Part shown: positions 53,252-60,248 of the stretch, in pieces
How the letters are laid out: each line of letters opens with the position of its first letter
Numbering within the stretch: position 1 is the stretch's first letter
NCBI RefSeq assembly: GCF_003710985.1
Contig: NZ_RHHT01000062.1
Span: forward strand, 1-64,000
Direction of reading: 5' to 3'
Source of the DNA: Brevibacillus panacihumi
GTDB taxonomy: Bacteria > Bacillota > Bacilli > Brevibacillales > Brevibacillaceae
Length of the DNA: 64,000 nucleotides
Notes under the pieces: generated by a model
The model's input: only the letters and a program-made list of their open reading frames with translations
What the model was told of the DNA's origin: nothing
Databases searched by the model: none
Translations under genes and position numbers: made by a program

Positions 53252-54247
53252 ATGACGAAAGAATTAAATGAGAATTACCAACAAACAGAAGAAACTCCAT
53301 ACGAAGACCAAGATGTAGCTGTTGTTGAAAAAAAAGAAAGTATGCAGGTTGGACCAAGAGAAATGTTACGTTACATGGCCGAAGCGTTCAGCGAATCTTC
53401 CGAAAGGGCTGTGAAGGCATTGAACGCGAAGAGCAAATTTGACAATGTAGCAATTTTTGTTGACTACGATAACATTTACTGGACACTGACAAATTATCAA
53501 CACCATCCGGATCACGAAGATCCGCAAAAAAACTTGTTTTTAAGACTGTGGGAACTTTATGGGCGAGACAACATTCGGGTTTTTAAAGCATATGCCGATT
53601 ACGAACAGGTAAAAAACGATTTGACCAGGTTACAACACAAACGGATTCAAGTAAGGCATGTGTATGCAAACGGAAAAACTGAAAATAAGCGTAAAAACTC
53701 GTCTGACATCGAACTTTGTATTGATGCTATTGAGACAACGTACAAGGATCCGAACATTACTTGTTTTGTATTCGTGACAGCAGATAGTGACATGATTCCA
53801 ATTATGAGTAGATTGATGTACAAAGGCAAACGTGTTGAGCTCTTCTACATAGACTCTTCTGCACCTAAACATACAGATATCACAAATTTTTGCCATAAAG
53901 CATACAACTTGATGGATTTCCTTAATGTAGAAATTAAATCGATTTCATACGAGAAGTACATTGGGTCAGGCATTTTGGCTGTTCAAAGATGGCATGAAAA
54001 GCATGTGAATCGCCCAAATGTTTTCTTGGGTAAATTGTTTATGAAGAACAGTTTCATAAGCGACCTACAATTAACTCCACAGCATGCAAGTCGACTGGTT
54101 GATTTGTTTATCGGCGAAAAACTCGTTATCGAAAGGCATAGAAATGACAAGTCCGAGTATGTTCTAAATGTTGAAGACCCGAGAGTTCAAGCTGCCTTAG
54201 CACTGGAGACACCAGAAGCAGCGGTAACGACGAACAAATTTTCGTGA
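53252..54247 (+). CDS. NYN-domain (PIN-like) ribonuclease, prophage cargo
   Basis: 331 residues. The NYN core (about 63-225) carries the acidic metal site: FVDYDN (69-74), SSDIELCIDA and FVTADSDM. The C-terminal region (235-315) looks like a small winged-helix/OST-HTH-like domain (ISDLQLTPQHASRLVDLFIG). NYN proteins are metal-dependent RNases or RNA-processing enzymes. It is AT-rich, has its own promoter region and sits between late genes and the right end, a classic lysogenic-conversion position. Possible roles are RNA turnover or phage exclusion. Confidence 0.8.
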   Translation: MTKELNENYQQTEETPYEDQDVAVVEKKESMQVGPREMLRYMAEAFSESSERAVKALNAKSKFDNVAIFVDYDNIYWTLTNYQHHPDHEDPQKNLFLRLWELYGRDNIRVFKAYADYEQVKNDLTRLQHKRIQVRHVYANGKTENKRKNSSDIELCIDAIETTYKDPNITCFVFVTADSDMIPIMSRLMYKGKRVELFYIDSSAPKHTDITNFCHKAYNLMDFLNVEIKSISYEKYIGSGILAVQRWHEKHVNRPNVFLGKLFMKNSFISDLQLTPQHASRLVDLFIGEKLVIERHRNDKSEYVLNVEDPRVQAALALETPEAAVTTNKFS

Positions 54248-54275
54248 TTGACATTTTGAAAACATTTGTTAAGAT
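54248..54275 (+). promoter_or_regulatory. Promoter-like sequence downstream of the NYN gene
   Basis: TTGACA (54,248-54,253), a 16-base spacer, TAAGAT (54,270-54,275). No gene follows on this strand; a transcript would end at the terminator near 54,390. It may drive a small RNA. Confidence 0.4.
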
Positions 54276-54281
54276 AATCAT

Positions 54282-54392
54282 ACATCTAATATTATTTCCA
54301 TCTTTTGTGAGTTCCATTTCCTTATTCCATTTGGTAAGAATTCCATTTTTCAAAAGACCGGCTATTTTATGTCCGGTCTTTTGTCTTTTTTA
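54282..54392 (+). ncRNA. Candidate small RNA of about 110 nt
   Basis: Between the promoter-like sequence and a perfect 10-bp terminator. TTCCAT occurs four times (54,296, 54,312, 54,325, 54,341), unusual in such a short stretch. The simpler reading is an untranslated 3' end of the NYN mRNA. Confidence 0.3.
54352..54392. terminator. Terminator after the NYN gene
   Basis: AAAAGACCGG (54,352-54,361), 11-base loop, CCGGTCTTTT (54,373-54,382), then GTCTTTTTT. It also has a T-run on the opposite strand and may end the reverse FtsK module. Confidence 0.85.
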
Positions 54393-54466
54393 TTAAACTT
54401 GATGCATATGCTGATTCAGGATTTTCTTCACGTCTGTTGTCCAAAGAGCGTCTGTTAATATGACAA

Positions 54467-54547
54467 TTACCTGTCACCTCTGCGCAGGCAATCGCTGCAT
54501 ATTTGCGGGCGTGGTTGTGGTCTACCGCACTTTACGCAGTTGGTCAT
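54467..54547 (-). CDS. 26-residue zinc-knuckle micro-protein
   Basis: Starts as ATGA, overlapping the stop of the replication-relaxation gene, so it should be translated by coupling. The product has two Cys pairs (CVKCG and CSDC) around RPQPRPQI, enough for one zinc site, and ends LRRGDR. Function unknown. Confidence 0.5.
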   Translation of the reverse strand: MTNCVKCGRPQPRPQICSDCLRRGDR

Positions 54548-55137
54548 GGCCGAATCATCTCCTTTATGCTTCGGAATTGAAATACACGAAAGGGTAAACC
54601 ATCTGGCACTGGAATACGATTCTCCGTTAGGATTACGATCCATGGAAAGATTGGCGCACTCTTGTTTTGCCAGTGGGCGCGCACCACATCGCCACGATGA
54701 TACAAGGTGCGGTAGCGGGCGAATTTGTCGTGCCACACACTCGGCGCAAACTGATTGCGTTGCACTTCGATGAACATCGGTTTACCCCACAAAGCAAAAG
54801 CATCTGGCTCCGGCATGCCCTTTCCATACTTTGGCTCAGGTACAAAGATGGCTGGCGGACTCATCTGCGCCATTTGTTGATATACAGTGGCGATTTCAAG
54901 GTAGTGCGGAATCTTCTGCGAGTCGCGTTTGATCGGGGAGGGCTTTGTCGCATACACATATGGCGGCTGGCTGGTTATCACTTCAATTTCACCGCGATCA
55001 CGCAAACGGCGCAGCACGCGGTTGGCCGCATTGACACCATCTTTGTTGCGGCTGAAATGCAGCTTGATGATGTCGTCACGAGAGAGACATCGGAACCGCT
55101 CCAGGTCTTTCAGAATAGCTTTATCGCGTTCGCGCAC
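54544..55137 (-). CDS. Replication-relaxation family protein
   Basis: 197 residues. A winged helix at about 5-65 (RDKAILKDLERFRCLSRDDIIKLHF ... NRVLRRLRDRGEIEVI, in parts) precedes an alpha/beta domain with MFIEVQRNQFAPSVWHDKFARY. This is the replication-relaxation fold found on plasmids and conjugative elements. GTG start behind AGGAGGTG, overlapping the FtsK-like gene by 17 bases. It probably binds element DNA with the translocase. Confidence 0.8.
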   Translation of the reverse strand: MRERDKAILKDLERFRCLSRDDIIKLHFSRNKDGVNAANRVLRRLRDRGEIEVITSQPPYVYATKPSPIKRDSQKIPHYLEIATVYQQMAQMSPPAIFVPEPKYGKGMPEPDAFALWGKPMFIEVQRNQFAPSVWHDKFARYRTLYHRGDVVRAHWQNKSAPIFPWIVILTENRIPVPDGLPFRVFQFRSIKEMIRP

Positions 55138-56575
55138 GGGGCAGCACCTCCTGTTGTTCCATGAGTGCGTTCAACAGTTCCCTTAGTTCCGCACTCTGCT
55201 CCTCGTTCAGCTCAACAGCCTGCGGCACATCTGGATTAATCGGTGGGGTGAGCGGGGCTTTTTTGTATCTAGCGTATCGCTGCTTAATGTCCTCAATCAT
55301 CACCCGCGCTTCTTTTGGTGAGAGCCAGGGCGTCTGTACCTCGACCAAGTCTGTTGCCAGCTTCACATAACAGCGACCTTTCACATCGAGCGAGGCCGCG
55401 TCCGGCTTGCCAATGAGCATACGGCTGTTCAGGTCGTCGCTCATCCGGTAAGCGATCCGCACGTTCAGGTTATTTTTGAGTTTTCCGTCCATCACTTCAC
55501 GATCTACGCGCTGCTGCGAGAGGATCAGAAATATGCCAAAGCTTCTACCGAGCTGTCCTATCTCTTCCAAAACTTCATGAGCTGCCGTTTCCCCCTCAAG
55601 GCTGGCTACCTCGTCAATGCACACCACAACATACGGTAGCCGTTCTCCAGTCATCTCCTCATATTCGTCCAAATCGATCGCTCCGGTTGCGTGAAATAAC
55701 TCCTGGCGGTACAACAAGACATCGTACACCACCGCCAGCATGGCGACTACTTCTGATCGTCTCACAGCGATATTCCCCTCCACATGCGGTACATTTCGAT
55801 AAAGACCAAACTCCGTCATTTTGAGATCTCCCAGGAAAAGCCGGAGCCGATCTGGGCCGTACACCTGCAGCCAGGTGTTGAGAATTACGCGCAGGGCTGT
55901 TGACTTGCCCCAGCCTGTGGCGCCAACCAGGGCGACATGCGGCGTTTGCTTGAGGTCAACGGTCACGCTGCCGTTGTATGCCTCCCCGATGTACAGCGAA
56001 AAGCTGCCTGCCATTTTAACTGATGCCTTTGCTTTTTCTACGTCGTAAGCAATCTTCGCTGGCAACTTTTTTGGGATCAACAATCGGAAGCGTCCGCCCT
56101 TATCGTTTACCAGATGCGCAGTCGGGCCGAACGTGCTCTGAAAGACCCACTCATTTCGCTCGATCATGGATGGGGCCATTTCGATTGGAAGGCGAAGGTT
56201 TACTGTTGTACAACTGGAGGTAATCGTCACCCGCTCAATGGTAGGAAATACCCTGTATGGCTTCACGTTACCATCCCCAATGTCGCGCCGCTGCTTCTCT
56301 ACGTAAATGTCAGCCGCGATAAAAGCCCGCACCAGCCGTTCTTTCACTTTAGCCCGGTCGTTAACCCATCCAGGTACTTTCAGCGCCAAATACGCCAGCG
56401 TGCAGGCCGTGGTCAGCCCTTTGGCAAGCACATACAATCCGTCAGCCAGGCGAGCGCTTGGCAGACCTCCGAGCATGGCTCCGCCGAACAGTTCAATGGC
56501 AGCATCGCGAAAAGTATCTTGCAAGCTGTCGTCCAATGCCTGCGCTACATTCTTCACTCCCTCCATAACGTTCAA
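55121..56575 (-). CDS. FtsK/SpoIIIE-family DNA translocase
   Basis: 484 residues from a TTG start behind AGGAGG. A start 16 codons upstream lacks a site, and the ATG at 56,566 is an alternative. A hydrophobic segment lies near 40-75 (LYVLAKGLTTACTLAYLALKVPG). The motor domain has Walker A GATGWGKST (218-226), Walker B VVVCIDEVA and ILSQQRVDREV. It resembles coupling ATPases of plasmids and ICEBs1-like elements (ConQ). In the phage it may move DNA for segregation or transfer. On the reverse strand with two downstream partners. Confidence 0.85.
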   Translation of the reverse strand: MNVMEGVKNVAQALDDSLQDTFRDAAIELFGGAMLGGLPSARLADGLYVLAKGLTTACTLAYLALKVPGWVNDRAKVKERLVRAFIAADIYVEKQRRDIGDGNVKPYRVFPTIERVTITSSCTTVNLRLPIEMAPSMIERNEWVFQSTFGPTAHLVNDKGGRFRLLIPKKLPAKIAYDVEKAKASVKMAGSFSLYIGEAYNGSVTVDLKQTPHVALVGATGWGKSTALRVILNTWLQVYGPDRLRLFLGDLKMTEFGLYRNVPHVEGNIAVRRSEVVAMLAVVYDVLLYRQELFHATGAIDLDEYEEMTGERLPYVVVCIDEVASLEGETAAHEVLEEIGQLGRSFGIFLILSQQRVDREVMDGKLKNNLNVRIAYRMSDDLNSRMLIGKPDAASLDVKGRCYVKLATDLVEVQTPWLSPKEARVMIEDIKQRYARYKKAPLTPPINPDVPQAVELNEEQSAELRELLNALMEQQEVLPRARTR

Positions 56576-56769
56576 ACAATTCCGCCTCCTCTCGCCCCGA
56601 GCTTCGCGCCTCGCTTTGCTCATCGCTCCGCTCTTAACAAAGTTGTCGTTTTCTCTTATTTCGCTGGTTCACGCTAGTAATAGTGCGGTAGGGGTATGTC
56701 GTTAGGTATGCAAGTCGCTGGTGTGGTAGCTGGTGTGGTAATAATGTATCTTGCAGGGATTGTCCGATA

Positions 56770-56806
56770 TTCGAATTTTTATTCGAAGACAAGTTTAATT
56801 TTCGAA
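56770..56806. promoter_or_regulatory. Three TTCGAA palindromes before the right-end regulator
   Basis: TTCGAA at 56,770-56,775, 56,782-56,787 and 56,801-56,806 in the intergenic space between the reverse FtsK module and the rightward HTH gene. They are likely operators of that regulator, which would set both directions. Confidence 0.45.
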
Positions 56807-56839
56807 ATCCTTGTCCAATATATGGGTGAGGTGATAAGC

Positions 56840-57064
56840 ATGTACGGATTAGGAAAGAAGAGATCAAAATTGGGGAAATGGTTGGATCAAAGGGGAATAA
56901 CACAACAATGGTTAAGCAAGAAATCCGGTGTAAACAACAACACGGTTTCATACATGGCTTCTGATGACAATTACCTACCAACCATGAATACAGCAAGAAA
57001 GATTTTAGGCGCTCTACGGGAGATCGACCCGAATGTGAAGCAGGATGATTTCTGGACGATGTAA
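56840..57064 (+). CDS. XRE-family regulator near attR
   Basis: 74 residues, mostly an HTH (KLGKWLDQRGITQQWLSKKSGVNNNTVSYMASDD). GGTGAGGTGATAAGC precedes the ATG. It probably controls the Xis-like gene that follows and perhaps the reverse FtsK module. Confidence 0.8.
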   Translation: MYGLGKKRSKLGKWLDQRGITQQWLSKKSGVNNNTVSYMASDDNYLPTMNTARKILGALREIDPNVKQDDFWTM

Positions 57065-57082
57065 AGTAAGATCGAGGTGACG

Positions 57083-57376
57083 ATGGTGGGAAAATTTAAC
57101 CAAACGCCATTGCTGACCATTCAGATTGATGAGGAAAAAGTCATGAAAATCTGCCGCGAGAGGATCAGCGAGTTGGTAAAGGAAGTCGAAGGGGAGTATG
57201 TCTTTTGGGATACGCCCGAGTTGAAAAAGCGAACCTGTATGAGCTGGAACACCATCCAAGCGACGTTCTTTTACGACCCGCGATTTGTGAAACGAAAGAT
57301 AGGCAGTAAGTGGTATTACCCAGCTAGGGAGACAAGAGCGTTTCTGGTGCAATGGCTGCTAGAGCAACCGCTCTAG
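57083..57376 (+). CDS. xis: Probable excisionase (Xis)
   Basis: 97 residues, ending in an excisionase-like HTH region: ELKKRTCMSWNTIQATFFYD ... RKIGSKWYYPARETRAFLVQW. GAGGTGA is close to the ATG; GTG at 57,077 or 57,086 are alternatives. It lies directly beside the repeats and attR, where a directionality factor is expected. It could instead be another small regulator. Confidence 0.6.
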   Translation: MVGKFNQTPLLTIQIDEEKVMKICRERISELVKEVEGEYVFWDTPELKKRTCMSWNTIQATFFYDPRFVKRKIGSKWYYPARETRAFLVQWLLEQPL

Positions 57377-57395
57377 AACAGTGCATGGAGACGGC

Positions 57396-57415
57396 TGGGG
57401 ACGAATTGGGGACGA
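57396..57415 (+). repeat. Right arm-type site of the phage integrase
   Basis: Identical to 16,402-16,421 and in the same orientation. It lies 116 bases inside attR, while the left copy is 51 bases inside attL. Confidence 0.65.
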
Positions 57416-57420
57416 GCTTC

Positions 57421-57517
57421 ACTCGGAATCGCAAAAATCAACTCGAATGCGAACGGATGCGAACAAGAAAAACCCTTGATTATCAAGGGTTTTTTAGATA
57501 GACTCGGAACCGCAAAA
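57421..57517 (+). repeat. Direct repeats in the right phage arm
   Basis: ACTCGGAA(T/C)CGCAAAA occurs at 57,421-57,436 and 57,502-57,517. ATGCGAAC occurs at 57,447-57,454 and 57,457-57,464, exactly one helical turn apart. These are plausible Xis or integrase arm sites, found only on this side of the prophage. Confidence 0.5.
57470..57497 (+). terminator. Terminator after the Xis-like gene
   Basis: AAACCCTTGA, loop TTA, TCAAGGGTTTTTT. Perfect 10-bp stem. Confidence 0.8.
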
Positions 57518-57530
57518 GGGAGAGACACAC

Positions 57531-57551
57531 CCGCATACGGGGCATGTGGAG
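57531..57551 (+). repeat. attR core
   Basis: Exact 21-base copy of 16,331-16,351. It is followed without a frame break by codons that end at TAA 57,588-57,590. Confidence 0.88.
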
Positions 57552-57590
57552 GTGACAGTGAGACTTGAAAGAAAAGATACAGCCAAGTAA
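57531..57590 (+). pseudogene. Stranded native 3' end of rlmCD
   Basis: Reading on from attR in the rlmCD frame gives PHTGHVEVTVRLERKDTAK and a stop. VTVRLERK is a more RlmCD-like ending than the phage-supplied SVALLVYKGF. It lacks a start and is not expressed as a protein. It implies an uninterrupted native protein of 480 residues. Confidence 0.7.
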
Positions 57591-57597
57591 ACTGTAC

Positions 57598-59133
57598 CTA
57601 ATTTGAGGGGAGAGGGTGGGAAAGATTGTAGTGAATCTTAATCTTTCCGCCCTCGAACACTTCAATTTTGTGGATGAGCCTTTGTAGGATTTGCTTCAAC
57701 ACTTGTTCATCTTCGATGTCTAGGTTAACGAAGCGTTTTACTTCTTTTCTAAAGGTTTGTAGCTGTTCGTTGAGGTCTTTCTTTGCTTCCAAAGCTAACT
57801 GCAATTCAGCTTTCTTGTTCGCTAGGTCTTGCTGTTGTTGAGTGATACGCTCATTCTGTTGCTTGAATTGCTCCGTTGAGATAGCCCCCTCAACGTGAAG
57901 GCTTAACAACCTGTCAAAGCGTTTGTCAAGTTGGACTAACTCTCTGTCAACTCGTTTTAGTTCTTTTATGGTAGAGGACTGTAAAGCGTTCGCTTTTTCC
58001 TCCGCTATTCCGTAAAGATGCTCTATCTTTACCCTGTCCTGTATCAATGCTCTTAGGTCATTCTTGACGGTCTGCAACAGGGCATGCTCCTCAATGATAT
58101 GGGAGGAACAGTAGGAGGATGTAAACTTCACATAACCGCCGCACACATACGCCCCATTACGTCTATCTGGCTTGAAGTGCATACCGCTTCCGCAATCGGG
58201 GCATTTCACGATATAAGAAAACAGGCTTTCTTTGCCGTTGCTCTTATGCTTCCCTTTCCTTTGCATGAGTTCCTGTACAGCTTTATAGTCATCCTCTGAG
58301 ATGATAGCAGGGTGGGCGTTCTCAATGACAATATGCTTATCACTTTCAATCTTTCGTCTTTCCTTGTAAAGTTCAGATTTGGCTAGTGTTCTTGTAATCT
58401 CTTCCCGATGAAATACAAGCTTGCCTGTATATACCTCATTATTGAGGATACCCTTGATAGAGTTTTGGTGCCATTTTGTCCCTGCATTAGCCGCCCCTGT
58501 AGTGGCTCTAGGAGTGGGAATACCCTTGTGTAACAGATAGTTGCTGATTTTGAACATTCCCCATCCTTCGTGTAGGTATAGTTTAAATATGTCCTTTACA
58601 ATCGGAGCGGCTACCTCATCCATTTCTAACTGTTTTGTGACTGGATTAACCATGTAGCCGTAAGGCGGTAAAGATACTCTACGTTTCCCTTGTTTTGCAC
58701 TGGATTGTAAGCCTAGTTTAATACGTTCAGAGAGTTTGGCGTTTTCTTCCTCGGCTAAAATAGCCTTTAAATTGAACATAAACCTACTCTTACTTGTTTC
58801 CGTATCATAGTTATCTTCGGGCAAGATTAGACGAATAGGTACTCTTTCGAGTTGGTCAGCAATTTCCATACTGTTCCGTGGATTCCGCCCAAGACGTGAA
58901 ACGGACTTTGCAATAATCACATCAAACTTCTTCTTTTTGGCGTCCTCTACCAGTTGTAAAATCTGAGAACGATTCTTCATTCCTGCACCGCTTATTCCAT
59001 TGTCAATGTACCGTCCTACGACTGTAAAGCCTTGCTCCCTAGCTATACTTTCAGCTAATGCAATTTGATTTTGTAGACTGTTCTGTTGTTCTTCTCTTCT
59101 CGTACTGACACGAGCATAGATAACACACTTCAT
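57598..59133 (-). CDS. Large serine recombinase
   Basis: 511 residues. The N-terminal resolvase domain (1-150) has catalytic Ser10 in YARVSTRREEQ and VSRLGRNPRNS. A recombinase domain follows (165-275, YGYMVNP ... GILNNEVYTG). Then come a zinc ribbon (CPDCGSGM ... CGGYVKFTSSYC, about 295-325) and a coiled coil (370-470). It integrates and excises the second element. The start overlaps the stop of an upstream micro-ORF (TAATG). Its own stop is only eight bases after the stranded rlmCD stop. Confidence 0.93.
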   Translation of the reverse strand: MKCVIYARVSTRREEQQNSLQNQIALAESIAREQGFTVVGRYIDNGISGAGMKNRSQILQLVEDAKKKKFDVIIAKSVSRLGRNPRNSMEIADQLERVPIRLILPEDNYDTETSKSRFMFNLKAILAEEENAKLSERIKLGLQSSAKQGKRRVSLPPYGYMVNPVTKQLEMDEVAAPIVKDIFKLYLHEGWGMFKISNYLLHKGIPTPRATTGAANAGTKWHQNSIKGILNNEVYTGKLVFHREEITRTLAKSELYKERRKIESDKHIVIENAHPAIISEDDYKAVQELMQRKGKHKSNGKESLFSYIVKCPDCGSGMHFKPDRRNGAYVCGGYVKFTSSYCSSHIIEEHALLQTVKNDLRALIQDRVKIEHLYGIAEEKANALQSSTIKELKRVDRELVQLDKRFDRLLSLHVEGAISTEQFKQQNERITQQQQDLANKKAELQLALEAKKDLNEQLQTFRKEVKRFVNLDIEDEQVLKQILQRLIHKIEVFEGGKIKIHYNLSHPLPSN

Positions 59134-59285
59134 TATTCTGCCACTCCTTCCGTATCAGAAGGAATGACATTTGCTCTATCTTTATCGTACTGACTGGTGG
59201 AAATACTGTCAAATTGGTTATTCAATATGGAGGATAAAATGTCCTCAAGGTTTGCTGTTCCTATGAATGTACGTTCTACTTGCAT
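59133..59285 (-). CDS. Micro-ORF coupled to the serine recombinase
   Basis: 50 residues: it begins MQVERTFIGTANLEDILSSI, then LNNQFDSISTS, and ends IPSDTEGVAE. GAGGGGGAAGTAACC precedes the ATG. Its stop overlaps the recombinase start as TAATG, so expression is coupled. It could be a regulator or directionality factor; the sequence is not recognised. Confidence 0.55.
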   Translation of the reverse strand: MQVERTFIGTANLEDILSSILNNQFDSISTSQYDKDRANVIPSDTEGVAE

Positions 59286-59411
59286 TGGTTACTTCCCCCT
59301 CTCGGACTAACCATCGTTGCAAGGTAGGGAAAAGTTGCGAGGAAAAATATCGACATAATCTGGAATTGGTTCTATGATACCTATAGTTGGGATAAAATGG
59401 GGGGGCAGGGT

Positions 59412-59720
59412 ATGAAAGAGCATATGACAATAAAGGCTCTTCAAGCTTATATCAAGCAAAAGGACTTCCGTCCAGAACATAGACAAGCTTATTTCTTTAA
59501 GTTAGTTGAAGAGGTTGGGGAACTTTCAGAGGTAATTCGTAAGGATTTACGTATGAATGAAAGTCAGAATATTAAGGGTACTATTGAGGAAGAACTTTAC
59601 GATGTTCTTTATTACACTATTGCTTTGGCTAATCTTTATGATATTGATTTAGAACAATGTCACTATTTTAAGGATGAACTTAGTCTAAAGAAGTATGGTT
59701 CTATTAGTACCCAAGGCTAA
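59412..59720 (+). CDS. MazG-like nucleotide pyrophosphohydrolase
   Basis: 102 residues. EEVGELSEVIRKD and EEELYDVLYYTIALANLYDID give the EExxE...ExxD metal site of all-alpha NTP-PPases. It would hydrolyse NTPs or dNTPs to monophosphates. Divergent from the recombinase unit. Its role on the element may be nucleotide sanitation or defence signalling. Confidence 0.8.
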   Translation: MKEHMTIKALQAYIKQKDFRPEHRQAYFFKLVEEVGELSEVIRKDLRMNESQNIKGTIEEELYDVLYYTIALANLYDIDLEQCHYFKDELSLKKYGSISTQG

Positions 59721-60248
59721 ATCAATTATCATTCCCCCCCACCCCTTCGGGGTGGGTTACATCTTCTAGTGGTCGCTCCGCTTCGCTTCGCTCGGGGCTG
59801 TCGCCCTGATTTTAGATTGTTTATTTAATGTAAACACAGGTGGATTAGGGACACTCTACTCCCCCCACATAGGGGGAGAGTAAAAGGAACAGGTGGATTG
59901 AGGGTTCCTTACATGACATCTGACGCTCTCAGGTACGGCTTTACAGCGTGTGTGCGTAAGCACATCTTTATCATGACTCCCTTGCCTTACGGCAACCGTG
60001 ACGGGCTACATATAGTAGAATCTGAGGATGAAGCACAACTTCAATATAAATACCTGTCCATCTAACGGGGCACACACCTGCTTGTTAACGCAGGGGCATT
60101 TTTTTACGTGTTCTTCTGCGACCACGGATATTGCCACATTTGAAGTTTGCTCCATAGTAGTAATCGTTACAAGTAGTAGATAAGTTTCATTGTTTGCCCC
60201 CACCAACTAAAAGTGGGGGCTTTTCGCACATTTAGAATACGACCAACA
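59721..60248. other. Hairpin-rich region with little coding potential
   Basis: About 530 bases. Visible stems: CCACCCC-TTC-GGGGTGG near 59,737; ACTCCCCCC..GGGGGAGAGT near 59,860-59,882; CCTGC-N8-GCAGG with a T-run near 60,077-60,102; and GCCCCCAC-N9-GTGGGGGC with TTTT near 60,195-60,224. The GC-rich GCTCCGCTTCGCTTCGCTCGG stretch (shortened: GCTCCGCTTCGCTTCG, 59,775 on) resembles plasmid non-coding DNA. It may hold a structured RNA or a replication or transfer origin; no known RNA family was recognised. Confidence 0.45.
59913..60065 (+). CDS. Possible 50-residue protein
   Basis: An uninterrupted frame from ATG 59,913: it begins MTSDALRYGFTACVRKHIFI and ends DEAQLQYKYLSI. Only a weak GAGGG lies upstream, and the region is full of hairpins, so it may not be translated. 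Confidence 0.25.
   Translation: MTSDALRYGFTACVRKHIFIMTPLPYGNRDGLHIVESEDEAQLQYKYLSI

Larger units (their letters stand above)
16331..57551. mobile_element. Complete prophage with contractile tail, inserted in rlmCD
   Basis: About 41.2 kb bounded by a 21-bp direct repeat (16,331-16,351 and 57,531-57,551). All modules are present and appear intact: integration, immunity, replication, late regulation, packaging, head, myovirus tail, lysis and Xis-like genes. No inactivating frameshift was noticed. The head genes are lambda/Mu-like and the tail genes P2/Mu-like. Confidence 0.9.

Noticed and set aside
54126-54353. 75-codon reverse frame downstream of the NYN gene
   Set aside because: No ribosome site and it crosses the terminator. 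Its apparent repeat is only the TTCCAT repeat read backwards.
16331-57551. tRNA-targeted integration
   Set aside because: The 21-bp core codes for PHTGHVE of RlmCD; no tRNA structure is present at either end.
60006-60206. 66-codon reverse frame in the hairpin-rich region
   Set aside because: TTG start without a ribosome site; it overlaps several strong stems and has no recognisable features.
59721-60248. Retron or reverse-transcriptase RNA in the structured region
   Set aside because: No reverse transcriptase gene is nearby, and no paired inverted repeats of the msr-msd type were found.
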